Source: Actinomycetes bacterium
GTDB lineage: Bacteria; Actinomycetota; Acidimicrobiia; Acidimicrobiales; JAJYPT01
Reading direction: 5' to 3'
DNA: 6,263 bases
Assembly: GCA_021795135.1 (NCBI GenBank)
Contig: JAJYPT010000106.1
Location: 1 to 6,263, forward strand
In this document: positions 5,525 through 6,263 of the stretch, one piece after another
Position numbering within the stretch: the stretch's first letter is position 1
Layout of the letters: every line of letters begins with the position of its first letter
The notes under the pieces: generated by a model
The model's database searches: none
Told to the model about the DNA's origin: nothing
What the model saw: the letters and a program-made list of their open reading frames with translations, nothing else
Program-made: the position numbers and the translations under genes

Positions 5525-6148
5525 ATGCCCGAGATTATCCTTGAGACTGAGCCTAAATTAGAAAAAGGCTCTCGCCCTAGTTCCCGTTTGCGCCGACAAG
5601 GTCGTATACCTGCAATTGTTTATGGACATGGAGTAGATCCTTCTTCTATTTCTGTAGATGCTAGACAGCTGCGATCAGCTTTATCAACCAAAAGCGGAAT
5701 GAATGTATTACTTAGTTTGGATGTAGATGGTAAAAAGCATTTGGTTATGGCCAAAGAACTTCAACATCATCCCGTTCGCGGAACTGTATCCCATGTTGAT
5801 TTTTTAATAGTCAATCGCAACGAGCAAGTACATGCTGAAATCCCATTGAACTTTGTAGGAGAGCCAGCTACTTTGAATCGCCAAGGGGGAGTAGTAGAAC
5901 ATCAATTATTTGCTTTAGCTATTATGACAACCCCAGATCAGATGCCTAATTCAATAGAAGTTGATATTAGTGCTCTCCAAGTAGGAGAATTCATAAGGGT
6001 TGCAGATATAAAGCTGCCTCCTGGTGTCACTACAGAAATTGATGGCGAAACTATTGTTGTTTTAGGACAACCTCCTAGGGTTAGCGAAGAAGTTTCTCAA
6101 GAAGAACAAGAATCTTCCCAAGAATCTGAACAAGAAACCAACAGCTAG
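5525..6148 (+). CDS. rplY: 50S ribosomal protein L25, long form with TL5/CTC C-terminal domain
   Basis: Binds 5S rRNA in the central protuberance of the large subunit. This is the two-domain CTC/TL5 type (207 residues), not the short proteobacterial L25. The N-terminal L25 barrel (about 4-95) shows S-R-L-R-R-Q-G-R-I-P-A-I-V-Y-G (20-34) and V-S-H-V-D-F (88-93). The C-terminal beta domain (about 100-183) contains V-H-A-E-I-P-L-N-F-V-G-E-P and ends with I-D-G-E-T-I-V-V-L. A Glu/Ser/Gln-rich acidic tail covers 187-207, as is common in actinobacteria and probably disordered. ATG at 5525 has GGAG 7 bases upstream. The 43 bases between prs and this gene are almost pure A/T and hold no obvious terminator, so it is probably in the glmU-prs transcript. 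Long L25 proteins are linked to general stress in Bacillus (Ctc); stress control is not visible here. Confidence 0.95.
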   Translation: MPEIILETEPKLEKGSRPSSRLRRQGRIPAIVYGHGVDPSSISVDARQLRSALSTKSGMNVLLSLDVDGKKHLVMAKELQHHPVRGTVSHVDFLIVNRNEQVHAEIPLNFVGEPATLNRQGGVVEHQLFALAIMTTPDQMPNSIEVDISALQVGEFIRVADIKLPPGVTTEIDGETIVVLGQPPRVSEEVSQEEQESSQESEQETNS

Positions 6149-6177
6149 CCAATTAGGAGAACAAATCGACTGATCTA

Positions 6178-6263
6178 TTGGTGGTTGGGTTGGGAAACCC
6201 AGGAGTAAAATATGCTTTTACTCGGCACAATGCTGGTTCTGATTGCGTTAAATTTTTAGCTCA
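6178..6263 (+). CDS. pth: Peptidyl-tRNA hydrolase, N-terminal part (3' end outside window)
   Basis: Releases tRNA from peptidyl-tRNA that has dropped off the ribosome. The first 28 codons are present and carry the family N-terminus: V-V-G-L-G-N-P-G with catalytic-site Asn at 7, Y12, and T-R-H-N-A-G with the catalytic His at 17 (E. coli H20). Its place directly after rplY is the usual one. The start is uncertain. In-frame codons after the stop at 6154-6156 offer only TTG at 6178 and GTG at 6181. The only good Shine-Dalgarno (AGGAGA, 6155-6160) is 17 bases before the TTG, too far for normal use. I give TTG 6178 as the most upstream usable start, which yields a protein some four residues shorter at the N-terminus than E. 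coli Pth. Confidence 0.88.
   Translation, partial: MVVGLGNPGVKYAFTRHNAGSDCVKFLA

Overview
This window is ordinary core-genome DNA, moderately AT-rich (roughly 38-40% GC by eye), from a bacterium that is most likely an actinobacterium. Three things point there. The order metG-tatD-rsmA-ispE followed by tRNA-Gln-glmU-prs-rplY-pth is the actinobacterial one. A 32-residue, very basic open frame on the minus strand matches the AURKAIP1/COX24 (bS22) small-subunit protein that is typical of Actinobacteria. RplY is the long form with the C-terminal TL5/CTC domain. The low GC, and the absence of an rpf gene between tatD and rsmA and of a lipoprotein gene between prs and rplY, argue against Mycobacterium- or Streptomyces-like lineages. 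They fit better with streamlined, AT-rich aquatic groups such as marine Acidimicrobiia. That placement is inference.

Left block (2-3024, + strand): the 3' part of metG, then tatD, rsmA and ispE. The spacing is extremely tight: metG stops 1 base before the TTG start of tatD, tatD and rsmA share ATGA, and rsmA overlaps ispE by 37 bases. This looks like one translationally coupled operon for tRNA charging, a TatD-family nuclease, 16S rRNA dimethylation and the MEP isoprenoid pathway. A 13-bp perfect inverted repeat inside the last codons of ispE probably ends it.

Middle (3025-3368): a convergent minus-strand micro-gene (3052-3150, bS22-like), a 133-bp AT-rich divergent spacer holding a GGCTAGCC-based hairpin just ahead of that gene, and tRNA-Gln(TTG) with no encoded CCA.

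Right block (3284-6263, + strand): tRNA-Gln, glmU, prs, rplY and the 5' end of pth, probably one transcript. It covers UDP-GlcNAc supply, PRPP supply, a 5S rRNA-binding ribosomal protein and peptidyl-tRNA recycling.

The main oddity is GlmU. Its uridyltransferase domain looks complete, but the protein stops in the middle of the left-handed beta-helix, before the acetyltransferase active site, and ends in an Asn run encoded by an AAT repeat. I see no new defence, mobile or biosynthetic system. The points worth checking are the shortened GlmU, the bS22 micro-gene with its attenuator-like leader, the hairpin in the ispE tail, and the unclear start of pth.
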